In this document: piece by piece, positions 10,996 through 19,855 of the stretch
Numbering within the stretch: the stretch's first letter is position 1
Layout: the number at the start of each line of letters is the position of its first letter
Assembly (NCBI RefSeq): GCF_007748195.1
Contig: NZ_CP037920.1
Coordinates: 4,353,800-4,417,799 of the forward strand
Source of the DNA: Gimesia aquarii
GTDB lineage: Bacteria > Planctomycetota > Planctomycetia > Planctomycetales > Planctomycetaceae
Direction: 5' to 3'
DNA length: 64,000 bases
Program-made: the position numbers and the translations under genes
The notes under the pieces: generated by a model
What the model saw: only the letters and a program-made list of their open reading frames with translations
Databases searched by the model: none
What the model was told of the DNA's origin: nothing

Positions 10996-11751
10996 TCAGT
11001 CAGAAGACTGAAGTGTACGAACCCGTTTCCCGAAACAGTTTTCGATTCCAAGCACAAACATCACCCATAAAGCTGAAAATGCCTCACCCAGGTTAATCTT
11101 AGAGCTTCCGAACCGACGTTCTTCGAACGTGAAGGGGACTTCCTCAAAAGTACAGCCGACACGACGGCAGCGATAAAGGATCTCTTCCTGAAATGCATAG
11201 CCCTTGGCCCTCAAGAGAGAAAAATCGATCTCGGCCAGTTTTGAGACCCGATAACAACGAAAACTCCCACTGCAGTCCCGAGATTTCAAACGGAGTAACA
11301 AACGGGCGTACCAATTGATGGCACCACTCATGAAATAGCGTTTCGGCCCCCAGCCTTCAATTTCCCCACCGGGGACATATCGAGAGCCAATTGCGACATC
11401 AGCATTTTTGGTCGCTTCTACCAGCGCGGGCATGTAACGGGGAGGATGACTAAAGTCAGCATCCAGATTCAAAACCAGATCATATTGATTTTCGATCGCA
11501 TATTGAAAACCAGCGACGGTCGCCGTACCTAAGCCCAGTTTTCCACTGCGGTGGATGGAATGGATCCGTTGATCGCTTTTTTTCAGTTCTTTGGCAAACT
11601 CTCCCGTCCCATCGGGGGAATTGTCGTCAATCACTAAGATCGCAGCATAAGGCAGATGTTCGTGAATCTCCGGAATGAGCAATTCCAGGTTTTCTCGTTC
11701 ATTATACGTACAGAGTGTCACTAATAATCTGGGAGAATCAGAGTCTGTCAT
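10996..11751 (-). CDS. polyprenol monophosphomannose synthase (GT2, DPM1-like)
   Basis: A 251-residue GT2 enzyme of the dolichol-phosphate mannose synthase type. The N-terminus has VTLCTYNERENLE and IDDNSPDGTGE; the metal/donor site is LDADFSHPP; then SRYVPGGEIEGWG and SGAINWYARLLL. The C-terminal part has VPFTFEERRFGSSKI, conserved in DPM1-like enzymes. No C-terminal TM domain, so it is the soluble one-domain form. It likely charges a lipid phosphate with mannose or glucose at the inner membrane face for later glycan or protein modification. The 44-bp gap to convergent panB shows no clear terminator. Confidence 0.88.
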   Translation of the reverse strand: MTDSDSPRLLVTLCTYNERENLELLIPEIHEHLPYAAILVIDDNSPDGTGEFAKELKKSDQRIHSIHRSGKLGLGTATVAGFQYAIENQYDLVLNLDADFSHPPRYMPALVEATKNADVAIGSRYVPGGEIEGWGPKRYFMSGAINWYARLLLRLKSRDCSGSFRCYRVSKLAEIDFSLLRAKGYAFQEEILYRCRRVGCTFEEVPFTFEERRFGSSKINLGEAFSALWVMFVLGIENCFGKRVRTLQSSD

Positions 11752-11784
11752 CAGTTATTTCAGGCCCAAAGAAAAACGTCTCAA

Positions 11785-13158
11785 TTATTGAGGAGGAATC
11801 AACGCAGGCGGTTGTTGACTTTTAGCAGGCTCTGGCAAAGGAATCAATGGTGCGCCAGGAGTCTTTGCATCTTCAGGTAGAGGAGGTAGAGACTGGTTAT
11901 TAATCTGGGGTAACTTCGATGAAGGAGGGGGTGGCAGTGATAGTTTTTGCTGTGGCAGCGTTTTTGTAATTGGCGCAGACCGAGATGATCCAGGCGGATT
12001 CTGTTTCTTAGAGGACTGATTCGACTCAAATGCAGGCGGACGAGTTTGCGTTGGATTGACAACAAACCCCGATTGACTCCCTTTTTTCTGAATCGTTTTT
12101 TGATTTCCTGCACCGAAATTGGGATCCAGAAATGCCAGAAAATGATTGCCACGACCAGCCAGACGAACACCGGTCTTTAAAACATCTCTTGCCTGTTCCG
12201 CCTGACCGTCAAAATATAACACGACTCCAAAGATGAAGAGTCTTTCAGGATCACGAATGTCTTCTTTGACCCATTCTGCAACCTGATGTAGCATCGAATC
12301 TTTGGCGATCACATTATCTGGACCAAAAAGATTGCTCAAACTTTCTCCTGTGAGCGGCCATTTCGGATCCAGGGCCAATCCTTGTTTAAATTCATAAGCG
12401 GCCCGGTCATACTGTTTTAATGCAACCAGCGCGAATCCTTTTTTAAAGTGGGGAGTCGGTAGATCCTTCGTCAATGAAGCTGCCAGCTTATATCGATCGT
12501 AGGCTCTTCGATAATCCTGTTTTTTGAAATACTCATCGCCTTTCACCAAATTACGCAGACTTAACTCGCGTGCATGAGGAGTGGAAGGAATGATGTATTT
12601 CTTGATTGTCTTGGTAGGTTTGGGAAGATAATTGGGATCTTCCCAACGTGCTAAATCATCGTTGAGTGCATTATTTAAAGGCAAATTACTCGCTGCACCC
12701 GGATTCGTCAGCTGTGGGTGTGCTGGCAATGTGGGCAACGTGCCTGGCACATTACTATAAGGATAAACGGCCGGTGGCGAGAAACCCTGTCCAGGAAGTA
12801 TCGGATAAAAACCATTCAATGAATAGTTACCGGAGAATAAGACCGGGTTGCCTGCAATGAACGCATCCGTGCTGTAGTATCCAAAACGGTTATAAAAGTA
12901 GGGTCCCCATGGATTACCATAATAGGCATTGCCGGAAAACGAAAAATTGAAATCGACGTTTCCTGAACTTCCCCCAAACGAAAACCCAGGGCTGGGCCAA
13001 GTGCGACCGTAATAGCGTGGATAAGAATGCCTGTGATGGTGGCGCGAATGATGGTAATGACCATGTCGCCCTTGTGAAGCATTCGGCCTTTGCGCAGAAG
13101 CCTGATCGGATAGACCCGAGAAAAGACAAGCTGTGCACAATGTGAGGATATACCGCAT
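11785..13158 (-). CDS. secreted TPR protein with His/Tyr/Gly-rich and Pro-rich regions
   Basis: I chose the ATG at 13158 because AGGAGAAAAC lies just upstream and the protein then begins with a clear signal peptide (MRYILTLCTACLFSGL, cleavage after QASA). The frame could open 48 bp earlier without a good ribosome site. After the signal come a His/Arg/Tyr-rich stretch, a Gly/Phe/Asn/Tyr-rich stretch, then TPR-like helices around DEYFKKQDYRRAYDRYKLAA and QYDRAAYEFKQGLALDPKWP, and a C-terminal tail rich in Pro, Gln and Ser. Proteins with this layout are common in planctomycete periplasm or envelope, but I know of no assigned function. Confidence 0.7.
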   Translation of the reverse strand: MRYILTLCTACLFSGLSDQASAQRPNASQGRHGHYHHSRHHHRHSYPRYYGRTWPSPGFSFGGSSGNVDFNFSFSGNAYYGNPWGPYFYNRFGYYSTDAFIAGNPVLFSGNYSLNGFYPILPGQGFSPPAVYPYSNVPGTLPTLPAHPQLTNPGAASNLPLNNALNDDLARWEDPNYLPKPTKTIKKYIIPSTPHARELSLRNLVKGDEYFKKQDYRRAYDRYKLAASLTKDLPTPHFKKGFALVALKQYDRAAYEFKQGLALDPKWPLTGESLSNLFGPDNVIAKDSMLHQVAEWVKEDIRDPERLFIFGVVLYFDGQAEQARDVLKTGVRLAGRGNHFLAFLDPNFGAGNQKTIQKKGSQSGFVVNPTQTRPPAFESNQSSKKQNPPGSSRSAPITKTLPQQKLSLPPPPSSKLPQINNQSLPPLPEDAKTPGAPLIPLPEPAKSQQPPALIPPQ

Positions 13159-14057
13159 TTGTTTTCTCCTGAAGGCCCAGCTATTACTTACAATTGCATT
13201 ATGCACGCTGAATTCCCTAAAAGCAAGGACTTGTTGAATTGATACAGCGATAAACGGCCTTGCATTAAAGATGAGAGTGCCACTTCACAAAGGCCTTGTG
13301 ATTCTCAAAAACAGCACAGATTCGTTCCCACACTCAAATCTGATTTTCAGGTCAGAGAAACTCGCAGGAAAAGGATAAAAAATAGTTACGATTGATCCAG
13401 ATTATGATTACCAGCAAAGTTGAAATGGGAATCAGGTAGCTTAGAGAAGCTTTTTTGCCCTTATATTCGACCTTGGCACTGAGGTTTATGCCGTAAGTCA
13501 TCTAACAAAAACAGCTGTCAGGAACGGGTTGCTCATTACATTAGGCACAGCCAAAACTATCAAGTCCAGTTCTCCTCTTCAAACTCAAACCACCCATTTT
13601 CACAGGTTTCGAAGGGCATTTCTATTCTGAAACCATCGTAAATCCTGCTCAGCTTAACTAACCGTTACGACACACATAATCCGATGCAAAAATGACGTAA
13701 CCTTTTTATCTGATAATGACTTGAGACATTCAAGCGATTATTCCAGCACGCCGATAGATTGTAGCAGTCGCAATGAGAATTCGCGTCTGAATGATCACAA
13801 GGAAAACAATTCAGCTGTGAATTAGGTCGATGTTCGCGAGAGTATCAACCGCAAACGGAATAACTATTGTAAAGGGATTGTTAACGAACAATCTTTTAGA
13901 CTCAAGCCAGCGCGAGTTGAGGTATTCAACTTGGACCGAAAGTAGTCTCAAAGGGAACAAAACAAGATTCGCGCAATAATCACAATGGTGTGACATAAGA
14001 GGCACATCAATCTGTCTATGATGGTCAGAAAACGACCCAAGAAGGAGACGCTGTTCT
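13159..14057. other. long intergenic region
   Basis: About 900 bp without a supported gene. It separates divergent genes for a secreted TPR protein and a secreted Cys-rich protein. A minus-strand frame at 13811-14005 has no ribosome site or recognisable content. I see no strong repeat or RNA signature. The ribosome binding site for the next gene is GAAGGAGA at its right end. Confidence 0.5.
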
Positions 14058-15287
14058 ATGAAATGGATTAGTCTGTTAAGTGCATTTGTTGTGGCATTAG
14101 GGATGAATGCCGTTGCACAAGCAGATCTTTTTGACCTTTCGCTTAATCGCGGGGCTGCAAAGAGCTGTGAATGTGCCTCGACATGTCAACCCGAGTGTTG
14201 TAAACCCACTATTACAAAACCATGCGAGCCTAACGTTTATACTTACCAACGTCAGTGCTCATCAATTAAACCACCTTGCTGTGGCGAAACTGGTCCCGCC
14301 TGCTGTAAGCCTGCACGTAGGCTCCGCGGTTGGTTCAAAAAACGCTGCTGTAATTCAGGATCAAGCTGCAACTCAGGAAACTGCAACAACGGTTGTGCTC
14401 CCAAAGCATGTGCCGCACCAGCTCCAAAAGCTTGCTGTGCTCCTGCTCCTAAAGCATGTGCCGCACCAGCTCCAAAAGCCTGCTGTGCTCCTGCTCCTAA
14501 AGCATGTGCCGCACCAGCTCCAAAAGCCTGCTGTGCTCCTGCTCCTAAAGCATGTGCCGCACCAGCTCCAAAAGCTTGCTGTGCTCCTGCTCCTAAAGCA
14601 TGTGCCGCACCAGCTCCAAAGGCTTGCTGTGCTCCTGCTCCAAAAGCATGCACACCAGCTCCAAAGGCCTGCTGTGCTCCTGCTCCCAAGAGCTGCTGCC
14701 CAGCTCCCAAGACTTGTGCTGCACCAGCTGCAAACAACTGCTGCAACGACAAGCCTTGCTGCAACGCAGATCCTTGCGAAATCGCAGAATTGATCTACCA
14801 GTCTCAAACAGCTTGCTATGCTAAGCACCGTCGCAAAGCAATCCACAAGCTGGGTGACAAGTTCAACTGTGAGTGCAATCCTGAAATCATGTGTGCTTTC
14901 ATCTACGCTTTGAACGACGCTGACGAACGTGTTCGTGCTAAAGCTGCTGATGAAATCGGCGACCAGCTTCGTAAGAACAACTGCTGCTGCTCACCACAAT
15001 TAACAGCTGCACTGACTTGTGCTCTGGGTGACTGCGACAAGAAAGTTGTTCGTGAAGCAACTCAGGCTCTGGAACTCTGCGGATACGAAGTTGTTGAAGG
15101 TTGCTGTGACAAACCTTGCTGCCACACTGGATGTGCTCCTAGCGGATGCTCTCCTTCAGCAGCACCAGCTCCTGCTCCAACCTCAGATCCTAAGGCTTAC
15201 TTCCCCAGCCGTTTTCAAGACCAAAAACAGTCTCGTCGACGTCTGAGTGGAAACAGCCTGTCTAACTTGTTCGGTCTGATTGACTAA
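14058..15287 (+). CDS. secreted Cys/Ala/Pro-repeat protein with HEAT-like domain
   Basis: A 409-residue exported protein starting at ATG 14058 after AAGGAGACG. The signal peptide is MKWISLLSAFVVALGMNAVA. Residues about 30-110 are Cys-rich with repeated CC pairs; about 113-215 is a tandem array of CAAPAPKA and CCAPAPKA units; about 235-350 resembles HEAT repeats (AKHRRKAIHKLGD, ERVRAKAADEIGDQL, KKVVREATQALELCG). A second Pro/Ala/Cys linker and the tail SGNSLSNLFGLID close it. It may form a disulfide-linked or metal-binding envelope component. Cys-rich wall proteins are known in Planctomycetes; the match to them is inference. Confidence 0.7.
   Translation: MKWISLLSAFVVALGMNAVAQADLFDLSLNRGAAKSCECASTCQPECCKPTITKPCEPNVYTYQRQCSSIKPPCCGETGPACCKPARRLRGWFKKRCCNSGSSCNSGNCNNGCAPKACAAPAPKACCAPAPKACAAPAPKACCAPAPKACAAPAPKACCAPAPKACAAPAPKACCAPAPKACAAPAPKACCAPAPKACTPAPKACCAPAPKSCCPAPKTCAAPAANNCCNDKPCCNADPCEIAELIYQSQTACYAKHRRKAIHKLGDKFNCECNPEIMCAFIYALNDADERVRAKAADEIGDQLRKNNCCCSPQLTAALTCALGDCDKKVVREATQALELCGYEVVEGCCDKPCCHTGCAPSGCSPSAAPAPAPTSDPKAYFPSRFQDQKQSRRRLSGNSLSNLFGLID
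14395..14700 (+). repeat. in-frame 48-bp tandem repeats coding for Cys/Ala/Pro units
   Basis: Several nearly identical 48-bp units code for two octapeptides, CAAPAPKA then CCAPAPKA, with shorter variants at the right end (TPAPKA, CPAPKT). Near-identity at the DNA level suggests recent unequal exchange or slippage. The antisense frames here are long only because the repeat lacks stops. Confidence 0.9.
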
Positions 15288-15324
15288 TTATCAATCAAAT
15301 CCAGTTAGATAACCATGAACTCTT

Positions 15325-15363
15325 AAACGGCTCTCCTTTACAAAAAGGGGAGCCGTTTTTTTT
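15325..15363 (+). terminator. Rho-independent terminator after the Cys-rich gene
   Basis: AAACGGCTCTCCTT pairs with AGGGGAGCCGTTT around a short A-rich loop, followed by a run of eight T. It starts about 38 bp after the stop codon. Confidence 0.88.
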
Positions 15364-15765
15364 GTTGTCCTTGAGAAATCAAGAAACCAGCATTGAATTC
15401 CTTTTATTTTGGACAGTATAATCCGATTACTTGATACCAAAGTCTTAAAGATATGAAAACATTAGACTTAAAATAATATACTCGTAATCTCTGTTATGAT
15501 CTGTTACCATAAAGACATCCCTCCAACCGACACTCATTGTGTCAAAGCGTGCAGTTTAGAAACATATATTGTAAGTTCCCTCCTGATTCACAAGTCGACA
15601 CCCCAAAAAATCCTGCCTGGCCAATTACTGCTAAGTATAACTGTGAAAAATGAAGCAAATATAAACGTAACCCTATGAAGACACTTGTTGTTTGATTTAG
15701 AAATCGAAATGCTACACTCCGAAAACTAGTCAACAATCGCCTTTTCAGATTTGAAGGTTCTCACA
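15364..15765. other. intergenic region before the Rieske gene
   Basis: About 400 bp, A/T-rich, with no supported gene. It presumably carries the promoter of the Rieske-cytochrome b operon; I cannot mark a confident -35/-10 pair. Confidence 0.4.
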
Positions 15766-16284
15766 ATGCGACGTCGAAAATTCCTCAAATACTGCACTAG
15801 TGTTTTAAGTTCTATCTATGCCATTATCCTGGCTGTGCCGGCGCTAGGCTTTTTGTTTTCGACGCTTAAACGAGGACAGCAGGAAAAGGCGACCTATGAG
15901 CTGGCCAAGCTGAATGATCTGGAGCCTGGAGTTCCCCAACGCTTTACAATCATCGATCGGCGAGTCGATGCCTGGACGAAATATCCTTCGGGTCCGATTG
16001 GATCGGTTTGGATCAGTAAAAATGAAGATGAATCAATCACCGCCTTTTCGTCAACCTGTCCTCATTTAGGATGTGTGGTTGATTACGTACCCGGAGATAA
16101 AGTCTTTTTCTGTCCCTGCCATGCGGCCACGTTTGAATCGAACGGCAGCATCGTCAGTGGTCCTCAGCCTCGTGGAATGGATGAATTAAACGCGTCGATC
16201 AAGACGATACGCGGCGAAAAATGGATTGTTGTGGAATACGAAAAATTCGAAACGGGAATTGCAGAAAAAGTTTCGATAAGTTAG
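15766..16284 (+). CDS. Rieske iron-sulfur protein of a cytochrome bc complex
   Basis: A 172-residue 2Fe-2S protein. The two cluster-binding motifs are CPHLGC and CPCHAATF, each giving one Cys and one His, with extra cysteines that can form the usual stabilising disulfide. The N-terminus MRRRKFLKYC resembles a Tat signal-anchor and is followed by a hydrophobic segment, as in bc1/b6f Rieske subunits. It accepts electrons from quinol and passes them to cytochrome c. An in-frame TTG 15 bp upstream is a possible but less likely start. The next gene encodes the cytochrome b partner, 72 bp downstream. Confidence 0.92.
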   Translation: MRRRKFLKYCTSVLSSIYAIILAVPALGFLFSTLKRGQQEKATYELAKLNDLEPGVPQRFTIIDRRVDAWTKYPSGPIGSVWISKNEDESITAFSSTCPHLGCVVDYVPGDKVFFCPCHAATFESNGSIVSGPQPRGMDELNASIKTIRGEKWIVVEYEKFETGIAEKVSIS

Positions 16285-16356
16285 CGCAGTGTCATTTACC
16301 TCAAACCATGACAACGTAGATGTAATCATTTAAATTTCCCATAGGGAGATCATACA

Positions 16357-18354
16357 GTGCTGCCAGAAAAAACCAAAAAGTGGATCGATGAACGAACCGG
16401 ATACAAGAATTTCTTGCATGCGATCTTCTTATTAAATTTTCCCACCAAAAGGCGCTCTCGCTGGCAATTTATCTGGGGGGGAGCTCTGGTATTGATGATG
16501 CTGGTCGAAATTGTCACCGGCACCTTATTAATGACTGTCTATAGCCCTTCTGAAGCAGCAGCCTGGGGCAGTGTGCATTACATTGAAACCCAGGTCAACC
16601 TGGGCTGGTTTGTACGAGGACTGCATCATTACACCGCACATATGATGATCGTCGCTATCATTGTGCAGATCTTTCTAGTGATTGTTTCAGCCGGTTATCG
16701 CAAGCCGAAAGAATTTATTTACTGGACCAGTCTATTAATTGGCGGGGTCATTGTGGGGTTGACGATTACCGGAAACCCGCTTCCCTGGGATCAGAAAGGT
16801 TACTGGTCTTATCAAATTGAAACGGGCATTGCAGGTACCATGCCCGGTATCGGCTCGACGTTGCGCTCTTTGGTTGTTGGTGGGAGCGAATTTGGAAACC
16901 TCACGCTAACGCGACTTTATACAATTCATGTAATCGTTCTACCAGTGATCGCAATTTTGCTGTTTACCATTCACATGGCATTGATCCGCCGAGAACGTCT
17001 GAGAACCGCAAAGATCAAAGAAGCCGCCGATGACCCCGATGTCGATTTCGAACTGGATGAAGATGATCCCTTAAAAGATGAAATTACGCAGCCCTACTGG
17101 CCTTATCAAACAACAAGAACCCTGGTATTAACCTTGTTTCTGATCGGTATCGTCATCATTCAAATGATGACTTATCCCACTCTTAAAAACCAGCATGTCA
17201 ACACTGAGTTGCTTGAATGGGAGGCCGACCTACACCCAAGTGAGATCAAACTCGAAGCGCCTGCTGACAGCGCGTTGCCGTTTGTAGCACGACCTGAATG
17301 GTTTGTAAGATTTCTATTTGAACTCAGACATATGGTCCCCAAGGATCTCGAAGTCTTAGTCACGGCTGTTTTACCGGGCGTGTTACTCGCGATACTGGTT
17401 CTGGTTCCCTTTTATGAAAAAGTTTTAGGTGAAAAGTGGGGGCAGCGTCTGGCTATTGCCGTTTATGTGGGTGGCATACTTATCATCTCGGGTATTAGCT
17501 GGTATGGGATTCAAACGGAGCGTAGTGCTCCCGATTATGCCTTGAATCGCTCGCAGGAAATTGCCTATGCTGCGCGTGCATCCTGGTTGGCCAGTGAGAA
17601 CGGCGTTCCTCCTGAGGGGCCGGCTTCTTTACTGCGGAATGACCCGAAATCAATGGGACCGCTCATTTTTGCGCGCCATTGTGGAATCTGTCACACATGG
17701 AATGGCCATGATGGAACAGGACACTTTATCATGGAAATGAAAGACGGTAAAAAAGTTAAAGCCACTCCCCGTGCTTCAGATCTTGCGGGATTTGCGACAA
17801 CCAAATGGATCGCCGAGTTCCTCACCAACCCGAGAGACCCCAAATTCTTCGGTCATGTTGGTTCTCTAAAAGGAGGAGATGCGATTCTGAATGGCGATAT
17901 GAGCGATTGGGCCGACAGCTATGTCGGACCGGAAGGCATACTCTCAAAAGCAGATATTGAAGCCGTCTCAGCACTCCTGGCGCGCGAAGCAAATCGGAGA
18001 GACTATGAACCTGTCAGTGAGGCTGTCATCAAACGGGGTATTTCTGTTTTCAGTGGTCAGAATTTCAAAGGCAAAGATGGCAAAGTCGTCGATTTTGATG
18101 GCTATTGTGCGCAATGCCACGCCATGAAAGCCGGAGATCCCGACGATGAAGGAGGAGGTGCCGCACCTGACTTCAATGGTTATGGATCGGCCAAATGGCT
18201 CTCTGAGTTCATTCGCAGCCCGGGTGCAGAAAAGTTCTATGGTGATAAAAACGTCATGCCTGCCTTTGAAGAATCCAAACTTTCCAAACACGACTTAAAC
18301 TTGCTTGTCAACTGGATGCGTGGAGAATGGCAACGACCGACAACGGATAAGTAA
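16357..18354 (+). CDS. cytochrome b fused to a di-haem cytochrome c
   Basis: A 665-residue quinol-oxidising subunit. Starts at GTG 16357 after AGGGAG. The first about 220 residues are cytochrome b N-terminal type with paired haem-ligand histidines in RGLHHYTAHMM and later in IHVIVLPVIA and HMALIRRE. Further TM helices near 255-275, 340-360 and 370-390 correspond to the C-terminal cytochrome b part. The last 230 residues hold two c-type haem motifs, CGICH and CAQCH, each in a small cytochrome c domain. So one polypeptide carries electrons from quinol to c-haems. With the Rieske gene upstream this makes a compact bc complex without a separate cytochrome c1. Confidence 0.9.
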   Translation: MLPEKTKKWIDERTGYKNFLHAIFLLNFPTKRRSRWQFIWGGALVLMMLVEIVTGTLLMTVYSPSEAAAWGSVHYIETQVNLGWFVRGLHHYTAHMMIVAIIVQIFLVIVSAGYRKPKEFIYWTSLLIGGVIVGLTITGNPLPWDQKGYWSYQIETGIAGTMPGIGSTLRSLVVGGSEFGNLTLTRLYTIHVIVLPVIAILLFTIHMALIRRERLRTAKIKEAADDPDVDFELDEDDPLKDEITQPYWPYQTTRTLVLTLFLIGIVIIQMMTYPTLKNQHVNTELLEWEADLHPSEIKLEAPADSALPFVARPEWFVRFLFELRHMVPKDLEVLVTAVLPGVLLAILVLVPFYEKVLGEKWGQRLAIAVYVGGILIISGISWYGIQTERSAPDYALNRSQEIAYAARASWLASENGVPPEGPASLLRNDPKSMGPLIFARHCGICHTWNGHDGTGHFIMEMKDGKKVKATPRASDLAGFATTKWIAEFLTNPRDPKFFGHVGSLKGGDAILNGDMSDWADSYVGPEGILSKADIEAVSALLAREANRRDYEPVSEAVIKRGISVFSGQNFKGKDGKVVDFDGYCAQCHAMKAGDPDDEGGGAAPDFNGYGSAKWLSEFIRSPGAEKFYGDKNVMPAFEESKLSKHDLNLLVNWMRGEWQRPTTDK

Positions 18355-18713
18355 TCACTTCGATTATTTTAACCTGTAAAAAGCCTGGCGCTTTCAAAAT
18401 ATCGATCGAGCATGAGTGTAGTTGTTTTCTGATTATTTCAGCCTTTCCTGGATCTGAAAGATCTGATTACCATAGATTACGTAATAATTACCTGAATTTC
18501 GAAACCCACTCATTCAACTTGAGGTAAGCATTCTGAGTTGAGATGATCTCAATTCTTTTTTAAGAGTTGGTAGCCTCGTGTTCATTTCAGTTAAGTAATA
18601 TCTGACTTATTTGAAATTCTTCCTTCTCAATTAATCGAGACGGAACAGAAAACAGCTCTCATTCGCACCAGAGAAATTGGTAGATCGAATAGGGTTATGA
18701 GGAGTGTGCAATA
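18355..18713. other. intergenic region
   Basis: 359 bp between the cytochrome b-c gene and the next rightward gene. Apart from the weak hairpin at 18535-18561 nothing is recognised. Confidence 0.4.
18535..18561 (+). terminator. possible terminator downstream of the bc operon
   Basis: GAGTTGAGA and TCTCAATTC pair around a TGA loop with one G-T wobble, followed by six T. It lies about 180 bp after the cytochrome stop codon, which is rather far, and the stem is A/T-rich. Confidence 0.45.
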
Positions 18714-19745
18714 TTGAAACGTTCAGGGTTGATGATGAGTCACGCTATGACTAAATGTTGTAACATACGCCAGATTGGTTTTGCGCTCTTGTTGCTCATA
18801 TTTTTGACGAGTCAATCGAAGATTGCCTGTTCTCAAGTTAAAGCATCAGAATCTGAGTCAACGAACAATAACTCACACTTGAAGTATTTTGGTTTTACTC
18901 TCATTGATGTCGGCTGGGATGATCCGACCGATAAAAATCACAAGACCAACTATATTGATGAAGTAGCACCATTTTGTAATGTCGCAGACATGCTGGTAGT
19001 GTCTCCAGATGAGAGTATCATCCCCCGTTTACAACTATTTTCCAAACACCGGGTGAAGGCGATCTTACATCTTCATGAACTGTTTTTTCAAAGAGCGGGA
19101 AACAACGCGCCCAGTGGTGCCGCATTCGATTTACGAAAAGACTATCGTCAACGCTGGGACAAATGGATTGCCGTGAATGAATTAAAAAAGAACCACTCTC
19201 TGATGCAAGCTCTTTATATCGGCGAAGAGCCTACCTGGAACGGAATTACGTTCGAAGAACTATCGGCTGCCTGCGACTATATTAAATCGTCACTCCCTCA
19301 ATCGGCTGAGACTGCCATTCTGGTCGTTGAAGCCTATCCGGCAATCAAGGATTTGAAAGTTCCTCAATCAGTGGACTGGCTGGGATTTGATCATTACTTC
19401 ATCAAATCACCTGCTACCAGTCAGAAGCTAAAAAATGAGTTAGCCTTATTGAAATCAAAGCGAAGCAGCCTTCATCAGCGAATTGTTCTTATCCCGGATG
19501 CCCATTTTATTCCTCAGATTCATACTCATTTTGGTGTCAAAGAAACGGATATGAAAGCAATTGCCACTGCCTATTACCAGATGGCCTGTGCAGATACCGA
19601 CATCGTCGCACTCTTAGCCTACTTTTGGCCTGGTGGATTTGACAGTCCACACGCGAAAGGAACCCGCAACCTGAACTCCCAGGTGATTGATGAGTACAAG
19701 AGAATCGGACGAGAAATCACTAACAAAACATCTTCATCAAAATAA
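18714..19745 (+). CDS. secreted protein with a possible TIM-barrel glycosidase-like fold
   Basis: A 343-residue exported protein. The TTG at 18714 has GAGGAG at good spacing, and the protein then has a long signal peptide (hydrophobic core GFALLLLIFLTSQS). An ATG at 18732 is the alternative. Mature features include YFGFTLIDVGWDD near the start, ALYIGEEPTWNG in the middle and VDWLGFDHYF later. The alternating strand-helix pattern with acidic residues after strands resembles TIM-barrel glycoside hydrolases, but I cannot assign a family. A substrate should not be assumed. Confidence 0.5.
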   Translation: MKRSGLMMSHAMTKCCNIRQIGFALLLLIFLTSQSKIACSQVKASESESTNNNSHLKYFGFTLIDVGWDDPTDKNHKTNYIDEVAPFCNVADMLVVSPDESIIPRLQLFSKHRVKAILHLHELFFQRAGNNAPSGAAFDLRKDYRQRWDKWIAVNELKKNHSLMQALYIGEEPTWNGITFEELSAACDYIKSSLPQSAETAILVVEAYPAIKDLKVPQSVDWLGFDHYFIKSPATSQKLKNELALLKSKRSSLHQRIVLIPDAHFIPQIHTHFGVKETDMKAIATAYYQMACADTDIVALLAYFWPGGFDSPHAKGTRNLNSQVIDEYKRIGREITNKTSSSK

Positions 19746-19855
19746 CCTGTATTTTACCGCGGCAACGGCTCAACAAACAGATGTCTCAATCAAAAGGATC
19801 GTTTTTCGATTCCCAAAAACAACTCTCACAAATAAACGGTCTTTTACAGAAGGGT

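Noticed and set aside
14107-14846. Several alternative frames in the Cys-rich gene
   Set aside because: The repeat lacks stops in all frames. Only the 14058 frame has a signal peptide and ribosome site.
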